Below, piece after piece: positions 62,658-64,000 of a stretch of DNA of 64,000 nt. This DNA comes from Chlorobaculum parvum NCIB 8327 (GTDB lineage: Bacteria > Bacteroidota > Chlorobiia > Chlorobiales > Chlorobiaceae), in assembly GCF_000020505.1 (NCBI RefSeq), contig NC_011027.1:480001-544000 (forward strand), written 5' to 3'. A model generated the notes under the pieces. That model worked only from the letters and a program-made list of their open reading frames with translations. It had not been told where the DNA came from and ran no database searches. Position 1 is the stretch's first letter, and each line of letters begins with the position of its first letter. A program made the position numbers and the translations under genes.

Positions 62658-64000
62658 ATGGATGGACAGGGGAGGAAGAGCAAGGAGTACGAGCACAAGC
62701 CGGTCGAAGAGACGCTTGCAGAGCTGAAGGTTGACCGCAATCTCGGGTTAGATGACAAGGCGGTTTCAGAGCGCCGGAGCCGGTTCGGCTTCAACGAGAT
62801 CGAGGAGAAGGAGGAAGCGCTGTGGCACCGGATTTTCCGGCGATTCTGGGGGCCGATTCCGTGGATGATCGAGGTGGCGGCGATCCTCTCCGCAGCGGTG
62901 CAGAAGTGGGAGGATTTCAGCATCATTCTCGTGATGCTGCTGGTCAACGCGGGTCTCGATTTCATGCAGGAGCACCGGGCGCTTAACGCGCTGAAGGCGC
63001 TGAAGCAGCGGCTTTCCAAGGAGGTGACGGTTCGGCGCAATGGCCAGTTCGTGCGGGTTCCGGTGCGCGAGCTGGTGCCGGGCGACATCGTGAAAATCCG
63101 CATCGGCGACATCGTGCCCGCCGACGTGCAGTTGCTCGACGGTGACTATCTGCTCATCGACCAGGCGGCGCTCACCGGCGAGTCGCTGCCGGTGACGCGC
63201 AAAACCGGCGCTGTAGCGTTCGCCAACACCATCGTCAAGCAGGGCGAAATGCTCGCCGTGGTGCTCAACACCGGCATGAACACCAGCTTCTCGTCCGTCG
63301 TCGCCCTTGTTGCTGAGGCGCAGCGGCAGGAGCGCAGCCACTTCCAGAAGATGGTGATCCAGATCGGCAACTTCCTCATCATGGTGACGCTCGTGCTGGT
63401 GCTGCTGATTGTCATGGTCTCGCTCTTCCGCCACGAGCCGCTGATCGACATCGTTCGCTTCGCGCTTGTGCTGAGCGTGGCGGCGATTCCTGTCGCCTTG
63501 CCCGCTGTGCTCTCGGTGACGATGGCAGTCGGCGCGATGAATCTCGCCAAACGGCAGGCGATCGTCTCCCGACTGACGGCTATCGAGGAGTTGGCCGGGG
63601 TCGATATTTTCTGCACCGACAAGACCGGTACGCTCACCAAAAACCAGATGGAGGTGGCCAATCCTGAGGTGCTCGAAGGATTCACCGAACAGGAGCTGTT
63701 CCTCTACGCCGCGCTCGCCTCGCGACCCGAAAACAACGATCCGGTCGAGCTGCCGATTTTCAGTTATCTCGACACGAAGCTAAAGTCAGTTGACTGGAAA
63801 TCGTGGAAGCAGACGAGCTTCACGCCCTTCGATCCGGTCAGCAAACGTACGGAGGCCGACGCCGAAAAGGATGGGCGGCGGCTGCATGTTGTCAAAGGCG
63901 CTCCGCAGGTGGTGATCGAAATGGCCGGACTGGATGATGCGGTCAGCCGCAAGATCAACGACTCTGTGAACGAACTGGCCTCGAAAGGCTATCGCACGCT
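62658..64000 (+). CDS. P-type ATPase, plasma-membrane H+-ATPase type (3' end outside window)
   Basis: The frame is open from ATG 62658 to the window end, about 447 residues. Visible parts are the actuator domain with TGES in ALTGESLPVT, the M4 proline segment VAAIPVALPAVLSV, and the phosphorylation site Asp321 in FCTDKTGTLTKNQM. The nucleotide-binding domain begins in FTPFDPVSKRTEA and KGAP. AAIPVALPAV and PFDPVSKRTEA are characteristic of type IIIA proton pumps of plants, fungi and some prokaryotes. It would export H+ across the inner membrane. The regulatory C-terminus is not visible. Confidence 0.9.
   Translation, partial: MDGQGRKSKEYEHKPVEETLAELKVDRNLGLDDKAVSERRSRFGFNEIEEKEEALWHRIFRRFWGPIPWMIEVAAILSAAVQKWEDFSIILVMLLVNAGLDFMQEHRALNALKALKQRLSKEVTVRRNGQFVRVPVRELVPGDIVKIRIGDIVPADVQLLDGDYLLIDQAALTGESLPVTRKTGAVAFANTIVKQGEMLAVVLNTGMNTSFSSVVALVAEAQRQERSHFQKMVIQIGNFLIMVTLVLVLLIVMVSLFRHEPLIDIVRFALVLSVAAIPVALPAVLSVTMAVGAMNLAKRQAIVSRLTAIEELAGVDIFCTDKTGTLTKNQMEVANPEVLEGFTEQELFLYAALASRPENNDPVELPIFSYLDTKLKSVDWKSWKQTSFTPFDPVSKRTEADAEKDGRRLHVVKGAPQVVIEMAGLDDAVSRKINDSVNELASKGYRT

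Overview
The window looks like a chromosome segment of a green sulfur bacterium, most likely Chlorobaculum/Chlorobium. The GC-rich codon use produces very long antisense shadow frames. The main pointers are a CruA-type lycopene cyclase flavoprotein, a BchE-family B12/radical-SAM protein of the kind used in bacteriochlorophyll modification, a paired NfnS/NfnL-type flavoprotein, and several families of hairpin repeats between genes. The assignment rests on remembered family knowledge, not on a search. I saw no rRNA, tRNA, CRISPR array, transposase or prophage.

Layout. 1-1.3 kb: the end of an ArsP-like permease and a thioredoxin-type arsenate reductase. 1.3-6.2 kb: a LolD-like ATPase, cruA and ligA. 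6.3-8.4 kb: a small accessory patch with an AT-rich unknown gene, a LOG-family gene and a four-helix-bundle gene flanked by inverted repeats. 8.4-14.5 kb: hisI-menG, an RND/HlyD-type adaptor, a divergent ferrochelatase-like gene, a NYN/OST-HTH protein and an AEC permease. 14.5-20.8 kb: a minus-strand metal and redox block, nfnS-nfnL-nikR followed by an outer-membrane protein and cbiM-cbiQ-cbiO. A NikR-type dyad lies in front of the last four genes. 20.9-26.6 kb: hisH-hisA-scpB-rluB, a secreted helix-hairpin-helix/beta-barrel protein and a MarC protein. 26.6-28.1 kb: an AT-rich LA2681-type HEPN gene. 28.2-34.1 kb: a Sua5 protein, a polyprenol/phytol-kinase-like protein, Ppx/GppA, a PabB-PabC fusion and an unknown gene. 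34.2-43.2 kb: a minus-strand housekeeping block (nth, nusB, HAD, smc, folP, M50 protease, haem-binding protein, methyltransferase). 43.3-46.9 kb: an Rrf2 regulator with a palindromic operator, then a ferredoxin-like protein, a TPR protein and hybrid cluster protein. 46.9-49.2 kb: an AT-rich GHKL-ATPase protein and a BASS transporter. 49.4-57 kb: the BchE-family protein, a HAD phosphatase, a hybrid sensor kinase, an MFS transporter and a PolB-like exonuclease. 57-64 kb: DUF1003, uvrA, three small genes and the start of a P-type H+-ATPase cut by the window edge.

How the genes fit together. Two regulatory units can be read from sequence. The first is NikR with its dyad and an outer-membrane channel plus CbiMQO uptake system for nickel or cobalt. 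The second is an Rrf2 Fe-S regulator with its own palindrome, controlling a ferredoxin-TPR-Hcp operon that fits a nitrosative-stress response. Three AT-rich genes (6366-7055, 26634-28148 and 46920-47912) stand out from the GC-rich background and look recently acquired. They belong to classes (DUF2971-like, HEPN, STAS/GHKL) that recur in accessory and defence regions, but none sits in a complete known defence system here.
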